Notes: generated by a model not told the origin, from the letters alone. Counted from the stretch's first letter, positions 13,901 to 28,422 are shown. The stretch: DNA of 64,000 bases from Aptenodytes patagonicus (GCF_965638725.1 NC_134950.1:135151636-135215635), one strand, 5' to 3'. A program made the numbers and translations.

Positions 13901-15515
13901 CCACTCAGAGCATGTCCTGAAGCACATATACTCATTTAAGAATTGCAAAACGTTCTCCTTACATTAGCTTCAGTGGATTTATTTGCATACTTAAAGATAC
14001 ACACATGCTGCAGTACTTTGTTTTAGCTGAAGGCTATACGTGATGGGAACGTCCTACTCACTCTTTGTTGCCATAATGAAACAGCCATCACATAAGACCT
14101 CTGCCCCCCCCCAACTCAGTGAGCTTCAAAGCAAGAACTTAGTGCCGACTGACTCTACTTCCAGATACCTGTCTTCACAGCCAGACAAGCCTCCATTATT
14201 TTTCTTCATTATCTAATCATATTTTAATGTTTACAGTCTCTGTTCAAAGGAGTGATGGCTTTCCATACTGGATTTTTGTCATTGCTCATCCAAGGCTGAA
14301 TTGCCATTGAATAGAAGGCAATGGTAAAGGTCCCATCAACTTCCATTAAAGAAGGACTGGGACCCCAAGTCAGTCACTGTGTATGAAATATATATCACCT
14401 TAGTTTCCTCCTTGCCCTGTCAGTCCCCCAGTATGAAATTAGGAGAAATATTTCCTCGTATTTCTCATGTTTGAATGTTATATCACTTAAGCCTGCGTAA
14501 TAACGTTCTGGAAGTGGCTGGTTAACAACTGGCACAGCACAAGCAAGTAGCTTTGATCAATCTTAAATCCTCATCCCTTGACACTTTAATCAAAATAATT
14601 TAAAATTCTATTAAGCACAATATGCAGAGCATTAACACTCTGAACCAGTGAGCAGTTAAGAGTGCGGATGCTGAGTGATATGTCTGAGTAACAGCCTTGT
14701 TAGAAAGGCTATCATGTTTTGCTCCTTGCTGAATCATCAGGGACGATAGTGGCAATATCATTCTTTCATTGCTAATGTATGACTCAAAGGATCTGACAAG
14801 GAGCTAAATGTCTGATTACCTGGGAGAAGCTGCTCTACAGAAGTGTAAGTAAAATCTTCCGTCTTTTAAGACTTAAGTGGATTCTGGAGCTGCCCATCAC
14901 CCAGGAGTCGGGGCAGCAACCAGCCACCCTCTGAACATTATTTCTGCCACTGTGCAATTCCCCAACTGCTCCAGTCTAGCTGCTACCATCTCATTTAATT
15001 CGGATCTGCTGCTCTGTCTTGAGGCTTCTTCTCGTTCTCACTGTTCGTTTCTCCATTGTTTTTCCAAATACCACAAAGCCATATCCAGGATCCCAAAGGA
15101 GAGCACCAAGAGGCTCATCCACCAGTCACTGGGAAGCCGCCACCTCCCAGCGCAGTTACCATTTAAGAGTTGAAACCACTTAATTGCCTTTCAAAGCTTT
15201 GTACTGACTAAATGTACCCATACTGACCCAATTTGTTTAGAGGTTTATTTTTTTTCCGGTGGTAATGCTGATGTCCATCTGAATAATGACAAAGGAGGGT
15301 AAACATTTTGGGTTGATTTTGGCTGTGCCTCTGTGGCCAAGCCCATCATGAGAAGTGCACACAGAAATCACAAATATCCTCACAAGCCCCCTTCCTTTGG
15401 ACTAGAGCTCTGTTTTTATTTGTGCAATGCTTAGGCATGCAGATCTGAGGTAAAGTTCATATTTCAGGAAATATGTGCATATAAAACCTCATTTTTGTCT
15501 CCTCGTTTAAAATAG
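4925..15515. other. Intergenic, no gene seen
   Basis: Roughly 10.6 kb of AT-rich non-coding DNA. It contains a perfect 10-bp hairpin at 7418-7441 and a cytosine-rich tract around 12278-12293. The longest open frame, at 7144-7581, has no recognisable domain or splice context. No exon, RNA gene or repeat family was identified, though old degraded repeats cannot be excluded by eye. Confidence 0.55.
7418..7441. repeat. Perfect 10-bp inverted repeat
   Basis: CGGTTCTGAG at 7418-7427 is followed by a 4-base spacer and by its exact reverse complement CTCAGAACCG at 7432-7441. The pairing does not extend outward. The stem is too short for a microRNA precursor, and no gene lies next to it. Confidence 0.8.
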
Positions 15516-15518
15516 AAT

Positions 15519-15580
15519 GGGGTAGATTTAGGTGGTCTCTCCAGGCCCTTTCAGCCCAGTTTTCTGTAATTCTATGAAAC
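15519..15580 (+). repeat. Degraded CR1 LINE 3' tail
   Basis: The order 'ggtggtctctccaggccctttcagccca...tctgtaattctatgaa' matches a decayed CR1 3' end, which normally reads 'gatctc..aggtcccttccaaccca..gattctatgatt'. Several substitutions mark it as old. Only the last 60 or so bases are recognisable. Confidence 0.6.
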
Positions 15581-15584
15581 CAGA

Positions 15585-18500
15585 TAAACATGACACCTAC
15601 CCAAAAACACAAACATGTTTTTCCTACTATGTTATAAATGGGCCAATAGTTGCATATAGATTGAATCGTGAAGGGTGACAGAGAGAAATTTAGATTTAAG
15701 AAATGAAAGCAAAAGGAAAATTACAATAATTAACTAGTTGAGACAGAAACTAGAGTCACTTCTGAATGCTGTTTATGTAATGCAAAGAATCACTTGAAAC
15801 AGCCAGAATGCTATTATTTTTACCATCAAATGTCATAGTTGGGAAATGTAGTTATGATAGCCCTGTGTATATAAAAATTTTTAAAAAGCAAAAAAAAGGT
15901 TAAGAAAAGCTTTGAAACCTCTCCTCCAAAAAAATCACAGGAAAGGCCAAATTAGTTGCTAAACTAGCTCAACTATTACAGTGCAGCTTTGCCACTGGAG
16001 TATGTAACAACAGTCTCCCATGAATTCTTTTAGTTGCAAAGAGTTAGAACAGCAATTGTGATTATCAAAATCCAAACCTGTGAACACAGGGAGCTTTTTA
16101 GCATAGCAAGTGAAATCGTTACTAATTCCCCACTGCCAAAACACCTACCTCAGCGTGCGTGTGAGCACGGCCTCTCATGCTGTTTTGCCTTTCCCAGTAA
16201 GATCTGGTAAAAAGCTGCTTCACTAGGTTTTAAAGCCCACTGGAGGTGCTGTACATTAACTGAGAAGACTGATCAACCCATACAGTATTAAAAAGACATT
16301 TGTAGACTCATTTAATCAATAATGTACAGTATTAGTGTGCAATTTAGATCAAGAGAAGACAGCTGTAAGACTATGATACATCAGCTAATGAAAAAGCAAA
16401 GAGAGTGTGATTCACATAAGTAGAGAGGCCAAGAAGCAGCTCCTCAGCTGGTGGGAACAGTGACGGTAGCATCCCTGGGTCTCTGAGCCCATACCCCAGC
16501 TGAGGATTTCTCCCAGAGCGACAGGCTGGGTGAGCTCTCTCTCGCACAGCATCCTTTCCATGAGTATAAGCAGGAAGTTTTCTGAGCCACAAAGGCACCA
16601 GGCTTCTAAAAAGTCAGACAAGATGATAAAATGGCCCTATTTGACCTTGAAATGTTTCAGAAGTTGACAGCCACCCAGGATATGTCTACATAAACATGTG
16701 CCAGCCTGAACTGAAATCCTCTCTGATTTCACGACTCTCTCAAGTAAGAAGGATTTCTGTGTGAAAAGGAGCAAGAAGAGGAAATTCTGCACTGTTCACA
16801 TGAATTACCCTAAAGCTAGATAGCAAACCCATATGGTAGGTTTTAGTGCCATTCTACAGAAACGGTTATCCAGTCCTAAGGGATGGGCTGTTCTTTAAGA
16901 TCTGGCCCTTTTTTACTGCTAGAAAACTCACAGTTCCCTTTAGGTGTGAATTCCCCCCAGTAGGCAGAGCTGGCCTTGTACCCTCGTTCCTAAACCAGTT
17001 TGGTGCAATGAGTGAGCTGCCGTGCAGGGATTGGGAAAGTGTAGATAAGCAGTGCTTACCTGGGTCACCATCCCTAATGCACTGTGCCTTCGGGTCAAAA
17101 CCTGCTTTGAGCTGCCCAGGAGTTTCTGCCAGGCTTGGGACCAGCAAAAGAAGCAGGATTAGATACCTACAGCTGGCTCTTCTTCCCATCCTCTTCCCAT
17201 CTTCTTCTTTACATCCCAGATATAAACCTCACAGCCTGTTTACAATTTATTCGCAGGCATATATAGATTTTCATAGACATTCCCTACCCAAGTGCTTCCT
17301 TCATTAATGAGGCAGATACATTTCAGCCTGCAGAACATGCCAGGCTCTTGGCGGTGACAGTTGCTTCATGGATGCACCATCTGCTGCTCTCTCGGTGTGA
17401 CTGGTTACCTACTTTTCATGGCACATTTCTTTTTGCTGGCTGAATGACTCCCAAATCCACGAGGTACTCTTTGAGAAAGCTGTGTAGAGTCTCTTGATGT
17501 CAATACTTATGCAAACACATATTTCCATGAGAATAGCCTTGCTCATCTTCATGTTCTCCTATGGAATTGTGATACTTTTCCTGTCTGCAATTTTTGCTAG
17601 TGGAAGTCTGCTCCTTCCATTTGTAGGAAGGCACAGGTAAAAGAGTATCTTCTACCACCAACGCTGAAGAAAGTAGCCGTGATTACAATATATGAACTGA
17701 CAGAGATGGGTGTTTGGAAAAATGGGAAGACTTTCCAGATTTCCTTAGTCTTCTCCTGCACAAATCACCACGTCTCTCTGTTGTGCCAAACATCACAACT
17801 CCATGAAGGGCACCTTAAAGGGAGGTGGTGGGGAGGGAAGGTCAGCTGCAGTAAATGTTATTTGCTTGAGATGGCCAGGATTTGCTGCAGACAATGAAGA
17901 CTTTTCCTGCATGAAAAAGCTGGGATTTTGACTGCTTGGACAATACAAGTTAAAAATAATTGGGGGAAAAAAAATCATATTAATAAGATTTCAAGTTTTC
18001 TGACATTTTCTGTAATCACTAATTCTTGGTAATGTTCACTGTCTTACTTTACATAAAATCACTGCTGATACAAGTTTAGTTTTATGTAATACTCCATATG
18101 GTGGATTCATAAAAACCTTCTACTGGGAATACCACCATAAACTACTATTTTCTGCTATAAAAAATAACCATTAAAGTCCAGACATGCACAAACAAGGTAA
18201 TCTGCCATAAATTTTGAAATGGTAAAATACTACAAATGTAAATGTATTCAACCCCCCTCGCAATGCATGTAATTTCCATAGCTTTATTAGAAATCCTGCA
18301 GTTGCAGTGGTTTAGCGATAGGTTATAAATATAGTAGGAATGAGTCAGCATGCAAATCCCTTCTGTGGAAAACAATTTGAGAGATTTTATAGCCCAAAGC
18401 TGTTTATTATTTTGTAAGAATAGTAATGCAAGTTCATGTTCGAAACCTGCTGAGAGAAGAATTTGCAAAACATCCTATTATGGAACAGGCAGAAAAAAAG

Positions 18501-21500
18501 CATAAGACCTATGTAATAGCACAGGGCTAGAACATTTTCAGATCCCCCATTTAGCTGTTTTTTTTTTTTTTCTCATGTACTTATTAGGGCCCTTGTGCGA
18601 TTACCACTACATCACACTAATAAAATGAGAGCACAGCTAAGGCTTGGGATTTCATTTCTCAGTTAATGCAACAGTCCTTAAAACCTGAGGCACATGGAAC
18701 AAAGAAAAGGTTTCAGAAGCTCGGTTTATATGAAAGAGTTGCAATTCATTTTGAAAGAGTTTGGGTTGGTTTCTTTTTTTGCAAAATAATTTTTTGTTTC
18801 TGCGAATAATAATGAGGGAAGAATATATTTCTGATGATTCCAAACCCCTTTATACTCAGCTGACTCAAACGTCTCTCTGTTTTACATAATAGATTGCAAT
18901 GAACAAATTCTATGAACATGATCTAGTGATGTTGCCTAGGTATACTAGCAAGTACAGAAAGCTATTTACTTTCAAGGCTGTCTCCATTACGCGTTTCACA
19001 CTGCAGAGAAACACTTTTGATGCCAATGAATAAATAATGAGGCAGGTTCTGGAACTGGACTAGGGTTGGCAGCAGAGGCAGAAGGACATTTCCCAGCCCT
19101 TAGTGCCCTGTGCCAAGCAAAGACCTTCTCTGGTGTGAGATCTGCTCAGGTCCGATACAGTGCAATGCTGGCCCAAGACCATATAGACACCAGCCAGGCT
19201 GGCCCTGACAAAGCCAGCTGCGCACGGCCGCACTGCGTTACACCACTCACAAGCACAGAAATCTTAGCTATGTGAGGCTTTCTGACCTCTCGCAAATCTA
19301 GGCAGAGCATATGTGTTTGCTAACTTTTGTGGATTAAATAGAGCTGTCAGTGTAGCTATAAGGATTACATTTTTTTTGTAACCAGGACCATCAGATCAGG
19401 GCCATAAAGTTGCTACTGGAAGTCAATGAGGTTTATCTGTTTACTTGGAATCTAGGAGAAGAAAGATAACAATTAGGTGTAAAAAATTTTTTTAACATTT
19501 CAACATTGTTTTGATGGGAAAATGAAAGCAAAGGCAGTTTGCATAGAACATTGTAGGGTTTTTTTTCCAAATCAAAAGAAAATATGTTATTTTGGATCCG
19601 TTTAAATTAATGGGGGCTCAGCTGATTGCTACAATGCTTGATCGGAGTTGTCATTTGGGTTTTTCATATTCCTGCTTCTCCGTAGGCTGGACTCCTTTGC
19701 TAGATTCTCTCTCCTGTACAACCTCCTCATCTACAGATTGGCATGATGCCCTCAGTATATAATGATAGCCATGGCCCCACCCACAGACATCCATACTACA
19801 GCCCCGAGGAAATGCTAAATAAGATTTGAAAGATGCCATTCAAGTGGAGCCAGAAAAAAAAAATCTGATTCAATTTTATTTCAAAGAAAAATTAAAATGT
19901 TGGGACTCAGGAATGCCCGTGTTTTATTTTCACCAAATATAGTCTGACTTTGACATTTTTGGGCTGTTTTGAACACTTTCTTATTTTGAATTCTCAGACC
20001 AATTTGGGAGAAATAGTAGAATTTTTTATACACTGGGTGCACAACAAACAATCTAAAACAGAATTATTCACTTAGGCGAAACGAGGAATATAACCTAAGT
20101 CAGGCAGTGAAGAGAGATAAGAAATGTGTATTTAGATGAAGACCGTGGTTTGGAACTCATGTATACAGAAGTCAATTATAAAAAGGTAACTTAGCCAACA
20201 CTGGAAAACAGTCATTCCTATGGTATATTTAATTTCCACGTTACTTACAAAAATAATTTTTTTACTTAAGAACCAGTAAGAAATTATTTTTTAAGAACTT
20301 TCAGTTCTGATTTTTTTACTATCTCAGAAGTATCCTAACCATAAATCAAATCTAAATAATAATATTTGAGACTAAAATCAACAAGGGCCACATCTTTAAA
20401 ATGTATCCAAAATGAAAGGGGCAGGAAGCCTCAATTTTCTATAAGCAGCTAACATTTCCCTGTCTAAATAACCAATATCATCACTGTAATTTCCTTCTCC
20501 AGTTTAAAAGAAAGGCATATTTCCATATGCACGACAGAGTAAGTAGGATTTTTTCTATTAATAAGAATAACAGGTCTTGGACTATACCAGTCAAACGCTG
20601 ATCCCACATTTAATTACATTATTATTTTTCTAAAGAACATACTTTCCCAACAGTAGACAGAATTGCATGAAACTCTATTCTCCCTTATGGCAGTATGAAC
20701 GCAGGCTAACCCCATCACTACTAACAGGACAGAGAAAGTGCAGTAGCAGAAAAATACATTAAGAGCTGAAAGTCACTAAAATTATTGCTACTCAGTTTCC
20801 TGCTTAAGCCCCAGCTCCCAAATTCAATAAAATTTTGCCCAATCTTAGATCCATTATTCACTTCTGCACTTTGCTTATCACAGCCCTGGTACTAATAACC
20901 ACATAAAATTCGTGTTCCTGGGTAGTAAAAGACATGAAGACACAGAAAGCTGCAGGTTAAAACAGCTCACAAATGACATTCTCCTCCAATTCCATATTTT
21001 TTCCAGATAGCCAAACCCACAACAGCTATATGTAACCAATATCTCTTAGGTCTTTAATTTCTGAATAAAGTTAGGGCATGTTGGTGCTGACACCCAAAAC
21101 TGCAATTTACTGAGCAAGTTTTGAGCTAATTGTCGCGAACATCAAAAGCAGATGAATAGAATAGCAGAATTTCAGTTGTCCTCCTCATCAGATATAAAAC
21201 CACATAAAATTCCTTAGTTATCTTTCTAGAGCCTTTTGAGGGTGAAGTAGGCTGCCTGTGTAAAATATTTTTAAAATATAAGGCCTGTGGCCAAGTCTTC
21301 AATTGCATGAAACTCTGTCTTAGAACAGCTCAGGAGGAGAGAAAAGAACGCAGCTTTGAGCGAGTTTCCACTTTTTTTTCCCTACAATGGACTGTATTAC
21401 GCTGTTGGCAGAGCTCCTCACAGGGACTGCCAACCTGGTGGAGCACCAGGAGATATGTTATGCTCTAGTCCTGCCTCTACCCTTGAAAGCCACACTTTTC

Positions 21501-21900
21501 ATGTACCTCTTGTAACCGCTGCCCTACCTCCCTGCGAGAATGCAGGAAGCAGATGGCAGAGAAGTGCCACTGCTGGCCTTCTGCCACCTCAATGTCCTTC
21601 TGAACCAGGGCCCAGGATCTGACCTCTTCTTGAAAATTGTATCAGAGAGTGTGCATTTGCAGGAAGACCCACAAAGGTACCCCAGTTATTGACACACTCA
21701 ACAGAACAATGCCTAAAAGCTAGGCACACATAAGGGAGCAAGACGCCTGAGGACAGCCTTGTTGCAAAGGTGTAGGTAAGGTCGCCTAGTGGTCCCCAGC
21801 AGATGTGGGAATGCCCAGACACACTCAGAAGGGTATTTGGGGATTTTCTGGCATTGGAGAAGGCACCTGAGAAGTTTCCTTTTAGGGTCTGCTATCAGCT
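15585..21900. other. Intergenic, no gene seen
   Basis: AT-rich non-coding DNA with a poly-T tract near 18558-18571. The open frame at 16846-17307 (153 codons) overlaps an antisense frame at 16866-17189. Neither resembles a known protein, and no splice or promoter context supports them. Confidence 0.55.
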
Positions 21901-21904
21901 CTGC

Positions 21905-22271
21905 TAGGCTCAGGGGAGACCTTATCGCTCCCTACAACTACCTGAAAGGAGGCTGTAGCGAGGTGGGTGTCAGTCTCTTCTCCCAAATAACCAGTGATAG
22001 GACAAGAGGAAACAGCCTCAAGTTGCGCCAGGGGAGGTTTAGATTGGACATTAGGAAAAATGTCTTCACCGAAAGGGTTGTCAAGCATTGGAACAGGCTG
22101 CCCAGGGAAGTGGTTGAGTCACCATCCCTGGAAGTATTAAAAAGACATGTAGACGTGGTGCTTAGGGTCATGGTTTAGTAGTGGACTTGGCAGTGTTAAG
22201 TTTAAGGTCGGACTTGATGATCTTAAAGGTCTTTTCGAACCTAAATGATTCTATGATTCTATGATTCTATT
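21905..22271 (+). mobile_element. CR1 LINE, 5'-truncated copy with intact 3' end
   Basis: This is the last ~365 bases of a chicken-repeat-1 non-LTR retrotransposon. An open frame runs through the C-terminal end of the CR1 ORF2 protein to the stop at 22176-22178, with [40 protein letters not shown] and [17 protein letters not shown] recognisable. The 3' untranslated part contains 'ggacttgatgatcttaaaggtc' and ends in the diagnostic octamer array (attctatg repeated) at about 22248-22270. Severe 5' truncation is normal for CR1 insertions. The clean frame and good match to the avian consensus suggest it is younger than the other copies in the window. The 5' boundary is judged from where similarity begins. 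Confidence 0.95.
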
Positions 22272-22274
22272 AAC

Positions 22275-25200
22275 GCTGCATCTTTCCACAGCAGAAGACT
22301 TTAGCAGAAAGCAAGCATAGACATGAATCTGGCTTTTAAAAATTTCATCTCAGTTCTCTGAGCTGGGCTCCATGAGGCACAATACTATGGCTTGGCAAAC
22401 CAGCCTCTGAAATTGGCAGGTTTCCACCATCATCATCTCACATATGTGCAAGTGTTTTTTCAGGCTTGTTTAACAAAAGTTGTGATTTCTCATTTCTTTC
22501 CTCTTCCACTGGATCATAATTTAAGATCTGTCATTCAAGACTGCCTAATCTTGAGCCATGTCCATATATCACACAGAACATTAAAACCTGACCTTTATAC
22601 ACAAGATAATAAATACCTGTGAGTCAGTTACAAGGTAGTAATTCACTCTCACAGTTCAGCAGAGAGTAAGGGCTGAATCTCAACACGAAAACCTTCAGTT
22701 GTTGCCAAATATGAGGGGGCTGATAATAATACTTTTACATTGGGAAGCCAATAAAGAAGGCTAAATGTATTTCAAAAGCGTGATGATACATTAGCAAATA
22801 GAAATGGAGTTAAGCAGTTGCCAAAACAACTGGAAAATCCAGGCTGCTGTAATCTCTACCTGCATAATGCAAGGAATTACTGGATTTGTGCTAGAAGCCA
22901 GAAGCATCTTAGCCAGCTGGGTTGGCCTGACTTCAACACAACAGGTAGTGTGTCAGCCAACACAGTCATCTGCCAGCTTCTTCACTTTTACTATCTGATT
23001 CAGCAGTCTATGCAGTGACATTGCTGCTGTGAAACGGGTAGTGGGTTTGCAGGGCTTCTTGTCCCTCAAGCTCTGCTCATTGACACCTAAGCCACTCCAG
23101 CTCTACTGAGGAGGTGCCTGATGCATGGCTGGTGAGCAGCCAGAGGGAGTCACAGGCAGTCTCAGTATCCGCAGATGTAGCCCTCAGACCAAAAGGAAAG
23201 ATGAGCCTTGCATTTTTTTAGGCTTCCATCAGGCAGCACTCTCTGTGTGGGGCGAGCGCAGGCATAACCTTTAGAACACAGTGCAAGAAGAAATATTATC
23301 ATGATTCAAAGGGTTGACATCCGATGGCCAGGTCTCTTGAAACTCTCCTCTGCCTCTTGATAGCTATAGTTAATATTTACATAGAGAGCTCTTGAATCAA
23401 AGAAGAGGAAGGAAAAAAAGAAGCCTTGATGATGTAATTTCAGCAACCAGGAACACCCAGCACAATATTTTGTGCATTCATCAGGACACAATTTCTATGT
23501 GACATTAATATTCTTCCCTTTGCACATTAAAAGGGACCAAGAAGCAAGAGGGCACAGCCAGTGCCTCTTTGCTCTCCGGTGCATTTCCCCACCTTGGAAG
23601 CAAGGCAGTGGCAACAATGGGCACATGTCTTTCGTGCCACCTGAGCCATCATTTTTCTGTCGTCTTCTTGTTCATGCCATGCAAATATGAGCTGAGATCA
23701 CCAGCTATTCTCCCATAATTTTGGCAGGAAAGTGGTAGAGGGGGAGTTACTGCTGCTTGCCTAGTAGTGAATTACAAGCTTTTGCCTCATAATTTATGCT
23801 ATCCTGAGAAGAGACTCAAGAAAAATTAATTTACACAGCCTAGAGAAAGACTGCTAAGAAGCCCCTGTCATGGATCATGTACTGATTTCATTTACACTGG
23901 TGTAAATCCTACATACCGTGACCAAAATCAGGGGCATTATGAAAGGCTTATAGGTAAAAGTAGACTTTGGTTCACAGTCCCTAAATACTAGCAGCGAATA
24001 AACTTGGAAGGCCAGGAGATTGCTATTTTCAGTATGGGAGCAAGGAAAAGGAATAGCACAAAGTGAACAGAAGAAACCCTGAAGTGAAATAAAGGGAAAC
24101 GTGTTCAACGAGAAGGATCAATGAGATATTGGAATTACCTGCTGAAGGAGGACACGAAACCACATCTGTTTTGTTCCCTGCATTACTGGCCAGGGAACCT
24201 AGGAGATATTTAGAGAATTCAGTGTTGACTAAGCCTCTGTCAGGCAGGCCACAACGCCAGCCTTCCTCTTGACTCACAACAAAACACCTTCTGCCTGCCC
24301 ACAAGGGCACTTGAGGTCCTTGCTCATGGATGCCACCTGGTTGCTAAGCCACAGGCAGCATGCAGCAAGGACAGCATGCTGGCTCCTCTCACCTATGGTG
24401 CCAGGGGTGTCAGGACAGGGGCCACAGGAGGGAACCCGTCTCCTCTCAGACTATTAATCTGCATTGCTTATTGGTGGGCAGAGTCTCCACGAAGAGCTAT
24501 TTTTTCACCCCATACAGTTTGTTTTCCATGAGCAAGGTACAAAATGTACCTTGTCTTCCTGGAGGCTTGCACTGATTATTTCCTTCCGTGAGTGCCTTGC
24601 CTTCATTTTGTCAACAGAGTGACAGCCTTTGGTCCAGACAGGCATCATTTTGAAAAGACAGCCCCTGGCATTAAATGGTAGAGACATTTTAAAAACTAAT
24701 GGAGAATTTTGCTTCATTAAGTAGTCCATACAATTAGGAATCATTGAGCACCAGGGGGAAGATACCAGAATTAGTCAACATTATAAATGCCTCGTTTCAC
24801 AAAGGAGCACATAAAGGTTTTCATACAGCTCTACCTGCTGATCTGCTGGCAGATATTCCTGGATGTGAACTACTCTCAGTTGAGCAGGTTCTTCATTCCT
24901 TTCAACACCACAGTAGCAAACCTCTTTGAATTAGAAAGGGCTTATTCTGCATCTCAGTGATAGTGCTGAACTTACTTATTAAACTGTAAGAAAGCCTTGG
25001 CAGAGCTACTCTTGGACTCTACCAAGCTGGTGCCTCGCAAGGTACAGAAACTTTTATGGGAAGTTGTGCTTATAATCTCCTGCCTTAAGAAATTCCATAA
25101 AATCCAAAAATGTGTGCAGTGCAACGTGTTTCCCTTAGACTGAAAACAGAAACACTGTGAAACAGAATCAAACCACAAGTAAGACTATTACACACATGTT

Positions 25201-28200
25201 TTTCAGCCTGCAAAAGCCAACTCTTTCAGTGGTCCCATAGATAGCTCTGCATGATGCTTTCAGCAACAGTGCTGAGGGAGGGAAAATTATTTAATTACGA
25301 ATAATCTTTTTTTCCTTTTGGTGTCAGAGAACTTATAAAGACTTTCTTTTACTCTAGTAATTTCACCAAAAAAATGTATGGGTCCTAGTCTGCCCTTCCG
25401 GGACAGATGTATATGTACACAGTTCCATACAATGCAACACAAAAAAGTTTTTTTGAAACAACTGCAATATCTATTAGTCTTTTATGGCACTTGCTCAGTA
25501 CTTAAATAAACCAAAAAAATCATTACCATTCATAATTCATTCTCTATTTATTGAAACTCTGTAGTAGTCTTGCTGGGCTACCATCTCTTTAGAATGACTC
25601 TTTTGTAAGCTGGGATGCTCTATCTGCTGGCACCCCTGCTTTCTTTTAAGCATCTAATGCAAAATAAAATGATCTTGTAAACACAAATAACATTTACAGC
25701 ATCAGAGAAATAGTTATAAAGCAGTTAAAAGAAAATGCAGACATTCCTTTTCTAAGCATGTCCTTTCCTATTCTTCTCTTCATTCTGTAAATTAACATTT
25801 TTTGCAGATAAAAAAGACAAATTCATAAATTACTGCATTTGGCAGTGGAATGTAGCAATGGTGGCAAGGCACAGCTGGAGAGTTTGAAATGTGGCAGCTT
25901 TCTTCGAGGCCATCATTTTCCTGCTCCTTTGGGAATCGCTGCTAAATGTGGCTACTGCTAATGTAATGAATATGAATCCATGTAAATCTCCGATGCAGAG
26001 CTGGGATCAGTCCCCTTGTGGGCAAAAAGGAAAATTTATTTTTTTCCTATGCAGATTTTTTGAATGTGTATGTGTGTATAACTCTGACCTTACTTCGGCA
26101 GCTCACCGGCTCTTAAGTATCCAGGTACTGTCGAACTTCTCATTTTTCATTCTGCAGCAAACTAACAATATGCACTCCCTCCCTTTTGAAGATCCCTGGC
26201 AGAATAATACACCACCTGTTCAGCCCCCCTTCCCACCCCCTCCTTACTAATTAAGCTCTGAAACTGTTTCCAAACAAAATTTGATTTCTTTTCTTCTGCT
26301 CCCCCGCCTTCATCCCCTGACTGCACCTTTGTAAACATTTTTGATCGGGCGTGAAAGGCACAGAAACAGCCACAAATAAGAGGACCTGTCACTTCAGCCA
26401 AAGCCATTAGTGCTGCGTGGTGAAAGCTGGCTGGGCTCATACTGAGCAGCTGTGTGACATGCCCAGGGATGGAGAGCAACAGAGAGGGTCCCTAACTGGT
26501 GTCCAGAGGGGTCTCAGAAATGATGGGGTGGACAGGACAGAGCTTCTTTGGCTCTTCTTCTGCCCTGTGAAGGCTACTGGTTGACTGACTCATTTTAAAA
26601 GTAGGACATCTGAATAGCTGACAGACATTTTCCGAAGAGGGGGTGGCTGTGCGAGGTGTGCATATTCTGAGTTTGTTTCCACCATGGAACAGGCAGTTGG
26701 AATTTTAATCCGTGTAACTTTCGTCTCTGTGGTCGTACAGTGCCTCGCACAATGGGTCTTTGTCCATTGCCAGGGTACTACTGCAATACATACCATAAAT
26801 AATAATTGTAATAACAGTTATAAAACTAAGATTTTTTTTTTTAATGGTCTCTAGAGCTGGAAGTCTTTTCTGGGCAATTGGCATTTTTGAAAATCAGGTC
26901 ACCTAGTTAGGTTCCTAATTCTGAATGCAGAGTCTTATTTTACCATTCATTTTCTTTAGAACATAAGCCTCCAACTTGGCTCATGTAGATAAATATTAAG
27001 TGAGGGGGAAGCGATGGAAACACTTGTCAAAATAAACCAAGAATAATTATTGGATTCCATTCACAAGTTTTTGGAGAGGAAAGATTAGGCCAGTCATCAA
27101 ATAAGAACAGCTTCAGCCAAGATCTACAAGTAGAGGGACGTTGTTCTGCTTGACAGTTCTTCACTGAGGTGATTAACAAGCCTGGCTGATGACCCTTTGG
27201 GCTCAGATGTAGAGTTAGGGTATCGCACATCAGCTGAGCTATCAGCACACTTCCTATGTGCGTGGCCTTGCAAATATAAAATTATGTGACTTGGCTTCAC
27301 CCCCTTCACGGGGACTAATCAAAGTCATGTTGTCTTATATTTGCTGTCACTAAAACCATTCATGTAGATACCACAGGCTCAGTTGTGGCACTGAAAGGCA
27401 ATACTGGCAACTATTTAAAGCAGCAGATTGATTGCAGTTGGGATTCATATAACCAAAAGTAGAACTACTCCTGACACAGTCTGGGTGCCATCCACCTTCT
27501 CCTAAAGTGCAAGTCTTGAAGTCAGAGAAATTGCACATGAAAAGTGCATATTTTTCTCTCCTGATTATGAAGGGAGCCAAGTCAATCACCTCAGACAGAC
27601 AACTAGACTGGAAGCAAATAATATTACCTGGTACGAGTGCTGTCCCTTGTGCCTGAGCTCTCAGACAATTACTCTGTCCTCTAACCTGAAAGTTCCAGTT
27701 TGGACTCCTGTATCCAGGTTTATATGCAGCAGCAGAGCAGCATATAAAAAAGTGTTGTGGAAGTCATTTGGTTCAGTCCAAAAAGAAAGTGCTTACTGGG
27801 TTCAAACCCCTCCAGGGAACCCCACCTCACTTTTCTTTTCTGGACTAGGGCAGAACTGAACTGACCAAAGGAGAGGCCCTGCAAAGGCAGTCTATTACAG
27901 TCATCTCCTCTAACATATTTCACAAGAAATTTTATTAGCCTAGCTAGGATCCTGCTCTGCTGCACCTCCAAGCACACTAAATCACGGTTCTGCCACATCT
28001 TGATTCAGAAACCAATGCAATGAATTTCAGCTAATTATACATCCAACTTGTGAGTTTGTAAAGGAGTTGTATGGAGCTCATGTCACCATGTATAGCTGGA
28101 TCATTGCTGGAAAGTAGGGTTTTGGCAAGGATATTTTGCGTGTGAAGACATGGTTTTAAATTTACGAAAAAGTGCAAAGAGTTTGAAAGCAGAACTTGGT

Positions 28201-28360
28201 TTTAATGTTTGTGGACCTACTTCTGCTTCCACTGAAATTAATAGCAACCCTGCTACTGACTTCAGCGGAAGAACGGCCGAGGTCTTTATTCCATAGAAAC
28301 CCTAGCAGTAAAATACAAGAAATTAATTTTAGCTATTGTATTTTGGAAGGCTGACAACAG
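22275..28360. other. Intergenic, no gene seen
   Basis: Non-coding DNA without recognised exons. Open frames such as 25891-26250 and the overlapping antisense 26162-26479 show no family resemblance. No RNA gene or repeat was identified. Confidence 0.55.
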
Positions 28361-28368
28361 CTGCATGA

Positions 28369-28422
28369 AGAACTGAACCTGCATCTCCCAGGGAGACACA
28401 TAACACTTAAATCACTAAGCCA
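28369..28422 (-). repeat. tRNA-derived SINE-like relic (minus strand)
   Basis: On the minus strand, 28422-28406 reads TGGCTTAGTGATTTAAG (A-box-like) and 28379-28369 reads GGTTCAGTTCT (B-box-like). The spacing of about 53 bases is that of a tRNA. The same layout occurs at 4860-4920, also on the minus strand, so the two are probably members of one old SINE family. No tRNA cloverleaf is preserved. Confidence 0.5.

Noticed and set aside
16846-17307. 153-codon open frame
   Set aside because: No recognisable domain, an equally open antisense frame at 16866-17189, and no splice or promoter context.
21789-22178. A 129-codon gene
   Set aside because: Its last ~90 codons are the CR1 ORF2 C-terminus. 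The first part is unrelated flanking sequence that happens to be open.
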